Of a stretch of 64,000 bases of DNA, positions 34,088 to 45,459 are shown piece by piece. Each line of letters opens with the position of its first letter. Within the stretch, counting starts at the first letter, position 1. The stretch is from Combretum micranthum (lineage: Eukaryota > Streptophyta > Magnoliopsida > Myrtales > Combretaceae): assembly GCA_024138025.1 (NCBI GenBank), contig JAMXBD010000404.1, positions 248,001 to 312,000 of the forward strand, in the 5' to 3' direction. The notes under the pieces are model-generated. The model worked only from the letters and a program-made list of their open reading frames with translations, had not been told where the DNA came from and did not search any database. A program made the translations under genes and the position numbers.

Positions 34088-34787
34088 TGTAAATCCCCGA
34101 AATTTTCGATCCACAAATAAAGACCTAAACCCTAAACGGAAGTCAAACGGATCCTTAGGACAAACAAAACCCTAGTTTACCGTAACCGTTTAACTCCGGC
34201 ATTGCCGTCTTCTCAAGTCATAGAAAACGAAGTTGGAAAAATTAGCTCGAATAGTTCGTAATAACCATAGGTTTTATAAAAGTTTCAGTTTCGCGAAATT
34301 CGGATGTCCGTTGAACCCGAACGGACACAGTTCTTGAAAAATGTGTCCGGAAGCCCGGAATAGGAAAAATATTCCGAATACACCGTTAGACTCGTAAAAA
34401 TATAAGATTTCCAAAAATATCAATTTCGTAATTTTTCGATAACTAAAAATATCAGATATCGCCTTTATACTCGTATTTTCTTACTACCGGTATTAAATTG
34501 TCATGTCTACTTTTACATTACACTATTTTCTACTATTCTACACTATTCATCTATCTCTACTTTTTCTTACAACCTATTCTTACAAACCTTACACCTATCT
34601 CTTACACTTTTTCATTTCCAATACAACTTCACATCTTTCATTTCTTACTTTTAATTAATCAAAAGACAAAAAAATTTATTTTTCCTCTCTCCCATGCATC
34701 AAAATGGCGCCGGCCATCTCTCTCCCATGCCCAATTTGTTTTAATTTCCAATTATTTAATTAACACAAATAATCTCCCACACTTTTC

Positions 34788-34795
34788 TATAAATA
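34788..34795 (+). promoter_or_regulatory. TATA box of element 2, 3' LTR
   Basis: TATAAATACCCC, identical in context to 25589-25596. Confidence 0.78.
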
Positions 34796-35223
34796 CCCCT
34801 TCATACCTTCACTTCTTTCACACCTCTTCTTCTCTAAAGTTATTATAGCAAAATCTCTCTCAAAATTCTCTCAAGAGTTCTTCAAGAAAGTCCTCTTAGT
34901 TTAGTTTCCTTTAGGTAAGAAATTCTCAAGAATTCTTCATGTTCATCTACTTAGTATGAGCTTAGTGTATGTTTTCTAAAACCATGAAGGTTAAGAAAGC
35001 AACATTAGATTCATACTTTGTTTTTGTTCATAATATCAATTTCTTTATGTTCTTTATATTCCCTTTATGCTCTTTATACTTCCTTTATGTCCTTTATATT
35101 TCCTTTATGTTCTTTACTATCTAATATATCCATATAACTATATATACTATTTAGAGCATATAAGCTCATAGCCTTGCAATCTATTTACCTTTCATGCAAT
35201 TTATTTAAATTCAAGTTGATTTT

Positions 35224-35313
35224 AAGACTAGTCATTCTAGTCTTAGACTTGTCCTCATCAAGTCAAAACAATTTCTTATTCTTTTCTTTTCGGGACTAGT
35301 CTTTTCTTAGTCC
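35224..35313 (+). other. Conserved tandem pair of hairpins in LTR
   Basis: Hairpin 1 is AAGACTAG / CTAGTCTT (35224-35231 and 35237-35244). Hairpin 2 is GGACTA / TAGTCC (35293-35298 and 35308-35313). Element 1 (6025-6043, second hairpin about 5945-5970) and the old LTR at 53900 (54938-54958, second at about 55001-55023) keep both, although the sequence between them has drifted. Confidence 0.65.
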
Positions 35314-37443
35314 TGGGGTACCTTGATAAAGCTAAGGTCCCAATACTTGATTTATTATTTAAGCTTCCAAGTTATTATGTTCCTTTGTATTTCTATAGTT
35401 TTGATTCATATTCATGCATGAACATAATGTTTTTGTCTCAACAAAAACAAATGAGAAAATGTTTTCTTGAATTAAAGATTCTTTCTAAAGAAATAAATAT
35501 GGGAAACGGTTTCTAAAAACTCATAGGAATGATTTTCTTACATAAACAAAAGGGTTTATGAAAACTTATCTCTTATCAAGAAGTAGAAATTCTTTGAAAT
35601 ATTACAAGAAATAAAAATATCATTTTGCTACTTTTGAAATTCAAGTTTAGAAAACAAAACCCCACTTTGAGAAATTAAAGTTATTACAAGAATTTCATTT
35701 AGAAATAAAAATCTTTATCTTAATGACCAAAAGATCTTTCAAAAGTAAAATGGAATCTCAAATTCAAAGACTTTTAAAACCTTACTTTTAAGTTGAGACA
35801 ACTTCATTTACTTCATACATATGTTATGAGTCATTACAAATATATATACCTTTCAAAAGTTTACAAAATAATTGAAATGTTATCCTTTCAAAATGAGCTT
35901 TGTTTACAAAAAGGAAAACAAGTGTTTACAAATTCGTGGCAAATCTGGTCGCTATCTTTTCGGAACCAAAACGACTTAGTTTTATAAAAATAAGTTTAGA
36001 AATGCGTAGATCTTTTCGAGTAGGTAGAAAACGACATATTATACGCGAAATTCCGAGTTAAAACGAGCAAGTTATGGCCATTTTAAATTGGAATTTCCCC
36101 TTATACGATTTTCTACGATTTTAAGTAAAGTTTAGAATTTTCAAGAAGAGGAGATTCACGAAATACTCATTTCGGGTATTCTTCTTGATTAGATAATCCC
36201 GAGGAGGAGTGTTCGTATCCCGAGGATTACTACGATTAAGAGGAATTTCCGAACGACCCATCCAAATCAAGAAAGGTGTCACCATGGCCGAGTGAGTTAC
36301 TTCCCGTTGATTTTTCTCATACTCTTGCTTGTGCTTGTAAAATTAGTTGCACTAGAATCTATGCAAACTCAAAAAGAAGTGTATGATAACATGTTGAAGG
36401 AATGCTAAGAATATCGAAACTCAATTTGTTTGTAATAAAGTGGTATGTACATTATTATCTTGAATTGTTTGAAATTGGTTGATCACTTGAAAGAAGTTAA
36501 AATTAACTACTAGACTTTAATTAAAGAAATTATTCATGCACTTCATATGTTGAGTCACATTGCATTCGCTACTATACAATTGGTGGGACAAGTGTATAGT
36601 AGTGGTGGTAGACAGAACCGGTATATCATGTAAGTGGCGAGTAGGAGCCGGTAAGAACTACAAAAGTGATGGCTAGTAGGAGCCTGTAATAAACTACAAG
36701 TTTTTGATGGCTAGTAGGAGCCTGTAATAAACTACAAGTTTTTGATGGCTAGTAGGAGCCTGTAATAAACTACAAGTTTTTGATGGCATATAGGTGCCGG
36801 TAAGACCTATAAAAGTGTTTTAAAAGTTGTGGCTGTAATTGGCCTGAATCCCCAACCCCGAATGAAGGGCGTAAATTCATTCAACATATGATTCCCGGAA
36901 AGTCATATGTCTTGTATGCTCACGTGATTGTTTCATTTCATATGATTGAATAATAAACTTGATTGTCAAATTTCATCGAGTATGAATTTTTGGGATTTAC
37001 TCACTAAGCTTATTAGCTTATACCCTATAGATATCTGTATTCTCAGGAACACCTATTTTTGAGCTTGAGGCCATCCCGTATCCGATTACGTTTTGATGTT
37101 AAAGCTTTGGAGGAAATCTACTCGAAGACTTAGATTAGAATTCCTTTGAAATCTTTGATTTTGGTAGTTAGGAAGTTTATCCCGATCCTTGGATTTCAGC
37201 GGGGGAATGCCCCTAAGAAATTATGTATCAGATCTTTGGATATTTATGATATGATTTTATTCCTGAATTCTTGTATGTTTATCTTTACTTGCTTAAACTA
37301 TGCTTCCCAAAAGCGTCTCCTATTACCGTGTTAGACGCCTTACATATAATACTAAGGCTTTCGCATGACTAAGGTAGCCATTCTTAAGCCTTGATATTAT
37401 ATGTGGCGGACTGCCACATTTAGGGTACCCTCGGGGCGTGACA

Positions 37444-38772
37444 GTCTTAGCTTCTTCAAGGCTTCCGGGACTAAGAAGTAGACTAGTCCCAAAAAAAAAT
37501 AAAATGAAAGAAAGAAAAATTTGTTTTAACTTGATGAGGATAGGTCTAAAATTAGAGACTAGTCTTAAAATAGCAAGAAATAAATAAATTGCAATGAAAG
37601 AAATAAATAAATTTCTTTTCATGGAAATAAATAAATTGCAAGTGAGCTTAATGCTTTAAAATATATATATATAAATACATAATCATACTTAGATATAATA
37701 ACAATAATATGAACAAAATAACAAACATAAACATAAATAGATTTCCATGAACAAGAACAATACATGAACATAGTGTAGCTTCCATAACATTTAGTTTTTG
37801 AAAGTCCACCATGGTCATGTAAAGTTACATGACATAAAAGAAGAAATTATAAAGAAAAGTTTACCTAAAGAAGGTTTTTGGAGTGTTATGTGGTTATGAG
37901 TTTTGTGTAGGTAGAAAGTGGTTTAGATTATTTTGAAAGAGTTTTGGGATGATATTTGGAAAGAGTTTTGAGAGAAGAATTTGAGAGAGTTTTGTAGAGA
38001 ATTTGTGAGTAGTAATTGTGTAAAAGAAGTGAAAGAGGAGGGGGTATTTATAGGAAATGAGGAGTGAATTTTTATGTGATTTAAATAAAGTTAAAATAAA
38101 TGAAAAATTGAGAGGGATATACAGAGGGGGGGGGGGGATTGTGTGAAGAGGGTGTGGCCATACATAGAGGAGGAGAGAAGAGAGTGTTATTTTGTATTTT
38201 TGTTAAATAATTGTAATATAAATAAGGTAGATGTGAAATAGAGTTATAGGAAAGATAAAAAGTAAAGGTTATAGGTTATGGTATTTGTAAGAGTAGGTAT
38301 AAGAAAAAGTAGAGATAAAAGGATAGTGTAGAATAGTAGTAAATAGTGTAATATAAGGTAGATATGACTAATAAAGTACCGGTAGTAAAAAATACACGTA
38401 TAATTGCGATATCTATTATTTTTACTTACCGAGTAAAACTGATATTTTTTGAAATCTTATATTTTTACGAGTCTAACGGTATATTCAGAATATTTTTACT
38501 ATTCCGAGCCCTGGGATATGTTTTTCAAGAACTGTGTCCGATCGGTTCAAAAACGATTCGTGGTTTTACTAATCTAGTCTTTTTAAGCTTCCTAAGGTAA
38601 TTACGCACTATTCTACATACTAAACTCTTACTTACTTTCTCTGCGTTGCTTATTCGGATTGCCGGACTTAAGCTATTACGTTTAACTAGGGTTTTGTTGA
38701 CTTTAGGGTTTCGGTTGACTTTCGGATTAGGGTTTTAAGCTAAACCGATTCCAAAAAATTTGAGGGTTTACA
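37444..38772 (-). mobile_element. LTR fragment, minus strand, 5' half (fragment D)
   Basis: Starts in mid-LTR (GTCTTAGCTTCTTCAAGG) immediately after the end of element 2 and runs to a proper LTR start (TGTAAACCC in sense) at 38772. It keeps the promoter (TATA box 38045-38052), a 12-base G run (38126-38137) and donor-like CTTTAG|GTAAAC (about 37862). Its 3' half is absent. Confidence 0.8.
38045..38052 (-). promoter_or_regulatory. TATA box of LTR fragment D
   Basis: TATAAATA in sense, directly followed by CCCCCTCC. Confidence 0.72.
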
Positions 38773-39013
38773 AATGCCCCTAAGACTTGTAAGACAATTG
38801 TTATGAATGAATAAATATTATGAATCCTTTTTCTTAAATTGTTATTGTATCTTCTTAAGCTTCATAATTCCATGAATGGTCCTCTAAATTTATAAGAGCA
38901 CGCCTTACACTTAATTCCAAAGCTTTTTGGGAATGACTAGGGTTGTCATTACTTAAGCTTTAATATTGAGTGTGGCGGACTGTTACGTTTAGGATACCCT
39001 TTGGGGCGTGACA
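38773..39013 (+). mobile_element. LTR fragment, plus strand, last 240 bp (fragment E)
   Basis: AATGCCCCTAAG...GGGGCGTGACA is the 3' end of a plus-strand LTR wedged between two minus-strand fragments. It is diverged from element 2 but keeps the TGTGGCGGACTG block near the end. It may be the tail of the LTR whose head is at 22646-24909. Confidence 0.75.
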
Positions 39014-40896
39014 GTTATCCAACCAAAATTCTTTAGTAAAACAATATTAGTTAAAAGTTTAGAAAGCAATAGTTTACAAGAAATTCTTTTTGTAATCCTT
39101 TAAAATATATATTTTTTTTTTTTTATTCTTTTTTTATGTTTATCTTACTATTTTCCTTAATGAATTTTAATAAAATAAATTTCTCTTATTTTTTCCTTTT
39201 CGAAACTTTTTAATATTAGTGTCATTTTTCCTATTAGTTTTCTTTGTATTTTCTTTGACTATTACTTTGAACTTTTTAAATCTTAGTTTGAAAACTTATA
39301 TTTCCTTTTTATATTATTTTTTTAAATAAAACATTTTCATAACTAAGAATCTTCTTCCTTATTCTTAGAAAACAACTCTATTACTTCTAAGATTATGGTC
39401 TTTAGAAAAAGCTTTTCAAAGTAATGATATTTCTAAAATTATAATGAGTTTTTCCTAAGGCTTTGAGAAAATAGATTCATTTTATAAATTTGAAAACTCT
39501 AAATTTCTTTTAGAGCTCTTCTTTGGTGATAAAGACCTCTTTTGTAAAAGGTATAGCTTAAACTTGGTGGTTTAGAGACAACACTCTTTATTTAGCATGA
39601 ATATGAGAATAATAACAAAATAAATAGCAAAATAATATAAGTCAAGTATTGAGAGTCTTAGCTTTAAATCAAGGCTCTCGAATTAAGAAATGGACTAGTC
39701 CCGAAAAAAAAGAAAATTGTTTGGACTTGATAAGGACAAGTCTAAGACTAGAGACTAGTCTTAGAACAATCATGAAATAAATAAATTGCATAACTTGAAA
39801 ATAAATAAATAACAAATGAGCTTATATGCTCTAAAGATTATATATAGGTATATAATTATATTTATATAAGAAGTTAACATAATAGCAACAGTAATATGTG
39901 CAAAACATAATAACAACATAAAATAAAGAAATAGATTTTTATGAACAAGAACAATACATGAACATAGTTTAGTTTCCATAACATTAAGTTTAAAAAACTC
40001 GCACTATGGTCATGTAAATTACATGACATTGTAGAAAGAAATATGGAAAGAAGTCTTACCTAAAGAGGATTTGGAGTAGTATGTGTGAATGGCTTTTGTG
40101 CATGTAGAAAGAAGTTTGAGAGTATTTTGGGAGAGTTTTAAGAGGAGAAATTTGGAGAGTTTTGGTAGTGAATTGTGGGTAGATGAAATGTGAAAGAAAT
40201 GAAAGAGGATGAGGGTATTTATAGGAATGAGGAGTAAAATTAAGTGATTTATATAAAGAAAAATTGAAAAAGAAATATGGAGAGGGGGAGAGAGAGGTGC
40301 TGGCCACAAAGAGAGAGAGAGGTGAGAGTTTTATTTTTTGTATTTTTGTTAATTAAATGTAATAATAAGTAAGGTAGATGTGATATAATTTTGGAAAAGG
40401 TAAAAAGTAAAGATAATAGGTGTATATAGTATAAGAGTAGGTATTAGAAAAAAGAGATAAATGAATAGTGTAATGTAAAGTAGATGTGACAATAAAGTAC
40501 TGGTAATAAGAAAATATGCATATAAATGCGATATTTGATATTTTCACTTATCGAAAAATTATAAAACTGATATTTTTGAAAACCTTATATTTTTACAAGT
40601 CTAATGGTATATCCAAAATATTTTTACTATTCCAAACCTCGGACATGTTTTTTGAAAACTATATCTGTTTGGGTTTAAAATGAATTGCGGTTTTAATAAT
40701 ATAATATTTTAAGCTTTCTTATGTTATTACGAACTATTCTACATACTAATCTCTTACTTACTCACTTAGGGTTACGAACATGGGATTGCAACTTAAACTT
40801 GTTTCGCCTAACTAGGGTTTTGTTGACTTTAGGATTTCCGGTTGACCTTCCGATTAGGGTTTAAGCTTAACCGATCACAAACTTTGGAGGTTTACA
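39014..40896 (-). mobile_element. LTR fragment, minus strand, 5' part (fragment F)
   Basis: Starts in mid-LTR (GTTATCCAACC) and ends at TTTACA, the LTR start in sense, at 40896. TATA box at 40216-40223, donor-like CTTTAG|GTAAGA near 40056, conserved hairpin near 39740-39765. No polypurine tract adjoins it at 40897. Instead it abuts a protease remnant, so it is not a normal 3' LTR of the element to its right. Confidence 0.8.
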
Positions 40897-41120
40897 TCAA
40901 CCAACTCATACCAAAAGTCACATCGTACTTGCTCTTCTCACAAGATTAGATTGTTTAGCGTAAGGTGTCCTAAGATCTATAAGGGATATTCCTTTATCAT
41001 TTCTTGGGTGGTTAATACTTATGGGTATCTTTATTTTGAAGCTATCAGAGGTGGTGACTATAGGTAAACTGGCTTTCTTAATAAAGCTAGGGTGACAAAC
41101 GAATGGATGGCTTCAATTTC
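40897..41120 (-). pseudogene. Protease remnant of element 3, cut by an LTR
   Basis: On the minus strand, fragments resembling the aspartic protease of element 2 are visible: a HSFVTLAL segment (about 41105-41080) and SKYDVTFGMSWL ending at 40898, equivalent to [12 protein letters not shown] of the intact copy. The catalytic DTG region is degraded. The sequence stops at GMSWL and the next base is the LTR start of fragment F, so everything downstream (reverse transcriptase to chromodomain) is absent. Similarity was judged by eye. Confidence 0.6.
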
Positions 41121-41294
41121 AAATAAGACATAAGTAATCTTACTAGATACACGCGCTAATCACTAACTAGATCAAGTATGGCTTACTACTCTTATCTAAA
41201 GTCTTAAGCTACAAAAATATCAAGATTCTATTGCTACAGATTCGATCATAAATAAATATACTATGAATAAGCAAAAGATAACTTAAGTTTAAGG

Positions 41295-42540
41295 CTAAGT
41301 TGTAACTAGGCCATCGTTGTAGCTTTCATCTCCTTCCATGGCATCAAACTCGCATCCTTCTTCCTTACTAATTTCCTCATACATCCATTGATCTTCCATG
41401 TTGTAAATCCAAAATTCATGCATCAAGGTTCTAGATGGATTTCTGCTTCTATTCCCATTTCCGATCTTTAATGGAGTTGGTCCTCCAGAGATTTTGGTCT
41501 GAACATTCTTCATTTGCGGACGTTCCTTGGCAAAATGCCCTACTTGCTTACACACATAGCAGGCGTTGGTTGACCTCTTTGGATATCCCGTCATTCTATG
41601 GTTTGGATCTCCACTAAAGTGACACTTTCCTTTCAATTGTGGACATCTTCTTGGGTAATGCGTCCCTTTGCACTTCCAATAGATGATGGGTTTCCGTGCA
41701 AGATTTCCTTTGCTAGCACCATTTCTGAAGTTATGGAAAGGCTTAATCTTCTTCTGCGGTCAACTAGAACTTGTTTCCCTTTGAAACCTTCTTTTGAGAA
41801 TAGGTGCTTCCTTCTCGAATGTTTTCATTTTTCCCTTCTTGGCACCCTCAACAATTCGAGCTCTTTCTACTAGCGCCCGAAAAGATCTTATATCCATTAA
41901 CTTAACTTGTAAATCCTCATCCATAGTTCCATAGTTCCACCTCCTTGAACAATTTATAAGAAATCAGCACTGTATTGCACTTGTAAACTTCTAAGAAAGT
42001 AGTTCTCCAAAAATTCTCGTCAAAACATCTCCCATGTAACTGGAGGTAACAACTTTCATTTCTTTGATTCCCACCAAACTCGAGCATTAAGATGAAGCAT
42101 GTATGTACCTAAGGTGATTCTTAAGAGTTGTGGTACTTCATAAGCATCGAAAGACCTCTCCATATATGCTAGCCATCTTTAGCCTCCTCTGGCTTTCCAA
42201 AAGCTCCATCAAAGTATCGATTACTTTTGATGAACTTAGGTAAAAGATTCCTATATGGCACAAGGGGTGGTGGTGTCGAAAAGGGCACAATTTGGGGTTG
42301 TGCATCTCCTGAGATGTGTACTTCCATAGATGCGTATGGTGCAGGTTGTGGCAAAGCTGGTCTCAATATTGTAGAGCTTCCATCATCTGAATGAACTGGT
42401 TAAAAGCAACTTATAGATTTATTTAAGGTTTAGCATTTGGGGGATTTTGAGGTAGTGAAGCAGGTTGATTATCTCCTCTATGGGTTGGTTTGAAGCGCTT
42501 TGTTCTTGGTGTCTCCTTCTTCCTCCATGGCTATTTAGAT
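41295..42540 (-). pseudogene. gag: gag of element 3 (degenerate)
   Basis: Frames broken by stops. N-terminal part near 42540-42480 with RRRHQEQSASNQP, then a Pro-rich segment and FIKSNRYFDGAFGKPEEA (42366-42169). The middle Gag domain is recognisable only in pieces with stops (about 42165-41880). The C-terminal part (41636-41295) keeps a knuckle CYVCKQVGHFAKER, in which the final Cys is Arg, and an altered preceding knuckle (CHFSGDPNHRMTGY, Cys losses), then FWIYNMEDQW and an acidic tail. As in element 2, a stop follows the conserved tail before the protease. Confidence 0.8.
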
Positions 42541-42889
42541 TTTTAATTAGATGAGCTCGATGTTCTCTTTCAATAGTTTTATTAAGTTTTAGCGAATGTT
42601 GGTGGAAATCATGGAGATTGAACCGATATGAATAATCACAATGCTTGCAATAAAGAGTCATGAAGTAATCAAGAGAAATATAAAATCACTAAACTGAAAT
42701 TCCAAATGATAACTTTATTTAATTAAGAAATAGATAATGGGTTCAAGACCCTTACAACTGAAATAAAAAGATCGCAAAATGCAAGGAAACATCACTTCAT
42801 AAAGAAAACACACGTAAACCTTTGTGCAAAAAAAACTAAACTACGTGACCTAGTAGTCTAAGTCTCGATTACAAAATTTGCTACTGGAC
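42541..42889 (-). other. Spacer between 5' ORF and gag of element 3
   Basis: AT-rich spacer equivalent in position to 10076-10394 in element 1. No coding frame of note; the minus frame 42661-42419 only overlaps the gag N-terminus. Confidence 0.4.
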
Positions 42890-43943
42890 TCGTGGATGCT
42901 TATCCTTCCTTCTAGCTTTCTTTCTTCTTCCTTTATTCCTCATTCTTTCTTCCTCTTTCTTTCTTTTGAACCTCAAGGATAGTGCATCATTCGGATTACC
43001 GCTCGATGATCCTCTTTGCCTCTTTCCCATAAGTGGCCTCAAGTACCTTGCTATTTCTCTTCTCCTTCTCTCGTGAGCTCCTTTACTTGCTCAGACATTC
43101 TGGCACTGTTATCACTTTCAAGGGTCGTCACACATTCTTAATGGGTTTCTTCTTTAGTAGCTTGATGGGGTGTGCATTCTCGTGACATGCTCCTACAACT
43201 AGCTGAATACTCACTTTGTATATACACATTCTTCCAAAGTCGGGGGTCCAAGGATTCAGTGTCATATTCGACATTCATCCTTGCTAGAAAATTCGTTGCG
43301 TCTTCAACCATTAGGGAAGTGATCTCATGATTCATTGCAGTCATCCAAGCTTGTCCTTCTTCATTCTATTGGTTGTTTCCATGATGATTGTTTTCTTCAT
43401 CATTCCGTTCCTCCTCTACCTATGGTATATTGGGGTCTCCTCCAACTGGTTCTTGTTCTGGTTCCTTTTCTGGGTCCTCATCTGGATCTTCCTCTTCTTC
43501 TTCTTCAACTTCTTCTTCCTCCATCTTGGGTTCTTCGTTTTCATCTTCTCCCATGCCTACATCCACTAATACTTCATTGTTAGCAAGTTGGATTCCGATT
43601 AAGGTGGGTGACTAAGTTGACACATTGCTTGGTGCTCTAAGGACATTTTGATACACTCCTTGCCAATAAAAAGCATCCTTGAAATCTACTCTACACCAAT
43701 CATTATGATCCATTAATTCTTCATAGGCGTAAACATATAAAGGTCTAATCAGATTCCATGTCGGAAGTCCGGAAAGGTTGGTTCTCCTTCCCTTCGCAAC
43801 ACAAAGGTAACTTCTCGTAGCATTAAATGTCCATTGCATGCATAGTGATTTTCTTGATGGCATGGATCACTTCCAACTCGGACCATCTCTTCTTCTATAT
43901 AGGGCAATACCTTATTGTCTCCACAATCCTTTGCCATACAATG

Positions 43944-43948
43944 TTTCT
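43944..43948. other. Target-site duplication, left copy (TTTCT)
   Basis: TTTCT precedes the solo LTR start TGATA; the identical 5-mer is at 45455-45459 after the TATCA end. Confidence 0.85.
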
Positions 43949-45454
43949 TGATACATGTAAATTATACTATAATTATTAAGTTAAAATATAGTAATTTATA
44001 GTTATTTATGTTTATTTTAGTAAGAAATAATACTTAGACTTGGTTATTTTGTGTTTTCTTTAGAGATTTGATGAATGTTAAGCTTTGGAATGAATTTAAT
44101 CAAGTTTGAGGAAGTTTTAGAAGCAAAAAGAATGAAGGAGCAAAGCTTTGGAAAGAGTAAACAAGCTATGAAACAATTATGGAAGCCTTTGATAAGGAAA
44201 ATGAAAAAATATGCACCAGGAAAAGTACACGACAGGATGCAGGGTGTCATGTAGCTGTTGTGCAGTTATCCTGGAATGTTCAGAAAATGACCAGAGAGTT
44301 ACACGACAGGATGCAGAGTGTCATGCAGGTGTCGTGCAATTTGTCTGTTACAGTTTTACTCGGTCAAACTTAGATAAACTTAGAAAGATTGATCCATATC
44401 TTAACTTGTAACTGTTGTACCAGGTTCCTATCATATAAATACGTGTCTTAGGTTAGTAAAAAATAATTTTGTACATCAAAACATATTTTTAGAGTAATTT
44501 TCAAGTCTATTCAAGATTCATAGCAGATTGGTCAAGACAATCCTACTTGTCAAGACTTGGGCTTTCAAGATTTCGGTTCAAAGGTGTATTCTTTCTTATC
44601 TAGTATTGTTTTACATTGATTTAATCATGTTTTGTAATACGGATATGGAGGAGTAGAGAAATTTTCATTCAAATGATGATGAACTCTAAGATCTATCTTT
44701 GTACTCTGTTTGATGATGATTCAATGAAGATTTATTGTTCAATTTTAATTCTAAACAGGTGTACTTAATCTTTCTTGAACTTAGTAGTCTAGAATGCTAA
44801 TTTCATATAAGATTTTCTATATTACAAATGAAAGTTTGGATATAGGAATAGATCTACATGTTTAGCGAGATTTGTTTGTGAATTCTAGATTTGCAAGAAT
44901 CTTCTGTATTGGGTTGATTGATGAGTATTTGATTGATTCAATATAAGATTTACTGATTTTAGTGCGATTCTTGGATTGTTATTGGTTGAGAAGATATTCT
45001 AACAGATAGATCTAAGGATTAGGGATTGATAATCTTGAGAAAGATATCAATCTAATTAAGAAATCTTGCGGATTAAAATTGAATACTGTTGTTAATTCAT
45101 TGAATATCAATATAAATGGTATGAAGTGTGATTTTAGTAGTGATTCATTGTTTGAATGAGCCGAGAATAATTGGATTTATATTTTCTGTTATAGAACACC
45201 TTGAATAGTCATAAACATATTGATTAAATCTTCTTGATAATCATAAAACATCAACTGAAATTAATTCTTGAATTTTTCCCTACTGTTATTTCTTAATAAT
45301 AGGATTAGAGTGTTGTTTTTAAAACGATCCCTGAGGACGATCCCGTTTACAAAGCTTTACTATATTAGGATTGGTCCACTTGCCAACTCTATTGGTTTTT
45401 ATAGTTTTTAAGCGGTGTTGTTAATAAATTTTAAGTGATATAAAACCAATATCA
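43949..45454 (+). mobile_element. Solo LTR of an unclassified family, 1,506 bp
   Basis: Starts TGATACATG and ends CAATATCA, so TGATA/TATCA form a 5-bp terminal inverted repeat. It is flanked by the perfect 5-bp duplication TTTCT and interrupts the 5' ORF of element 3. A TATA box (TATAAATA, 44434-44441) gives + orientation. About 1 kb of AT-rich leader follows, with CTGAGGACGATCCCG near 45330, a style of ending seen in several plant LTR families. Short open frames (44179-44373, 44211-44411, minus 44250-44044) show no domain. No primer site or interior is present, consistent with LTR-LTR recombination. Confidence 0.85.
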
Positions 45455-45459
45455 TTTCT
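45455..45459. other. Target-site duplication, right copy (TTTCT)
   Basis: Identical to 43944-43948. Beyond it the 5' ORF of element 3 resumes. Confidence 0.85.

Larger units (their letters stand above)
24910..37443 (+). mobile_element. Pol-bearing Ty3/gypsy chromovirus (element 2), Tekay/Del-like
   Basis: 5' LTR 24910-28240, primer site 28249-28260, 5' ORF traces, gag, a protease-reverse transcriptase-RNase H-integrase-chromodomain region, polypurine tract 34075-34087, 3' LTR 34088-37443. Domain order (integrase after RNase H) and a C-terminal chromodomain place it in the chromoviruses; LTRs over 3 kb and the iMet primer site suggest the Tekay/Del lineage. About five single-base frameshifts break gag and pol. 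Flanking 5-mers are GAGCC (left) and GTCTT (right), so there is no target duplication. The left neighbour is a plus-strand and the right neighbour a minus-strand LTR fragment, so the locus was rearranged or formed by inter-element recombination. Confidence 0.93.
34088..37443 (+). repeat. 3' LTR of element 2
   Basis: 3,356 bp, TGTAAATCC...GTGACA. It appears the less damaged copy: homopolymers are longer and motifs more regular than in the 5' LTR. It holds a TATA box (34788-34795), donor-like site (34914/34915), hairpins (35224-35244 and 35293-35313), minisatellite (36634-36811), palindrome (36884-36910) and acceptor-like site (37046). After the acceptor a frame continues with EHLFLSLRPSRIRL, which may correspond to the micro-exon of other copies. 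Confidence 0.93.

Noticed and set aside
44179..44411. Short frames in the solo LTR
   Set aside because: No domain and no conserved partner; they lie in an LTR upstream region.
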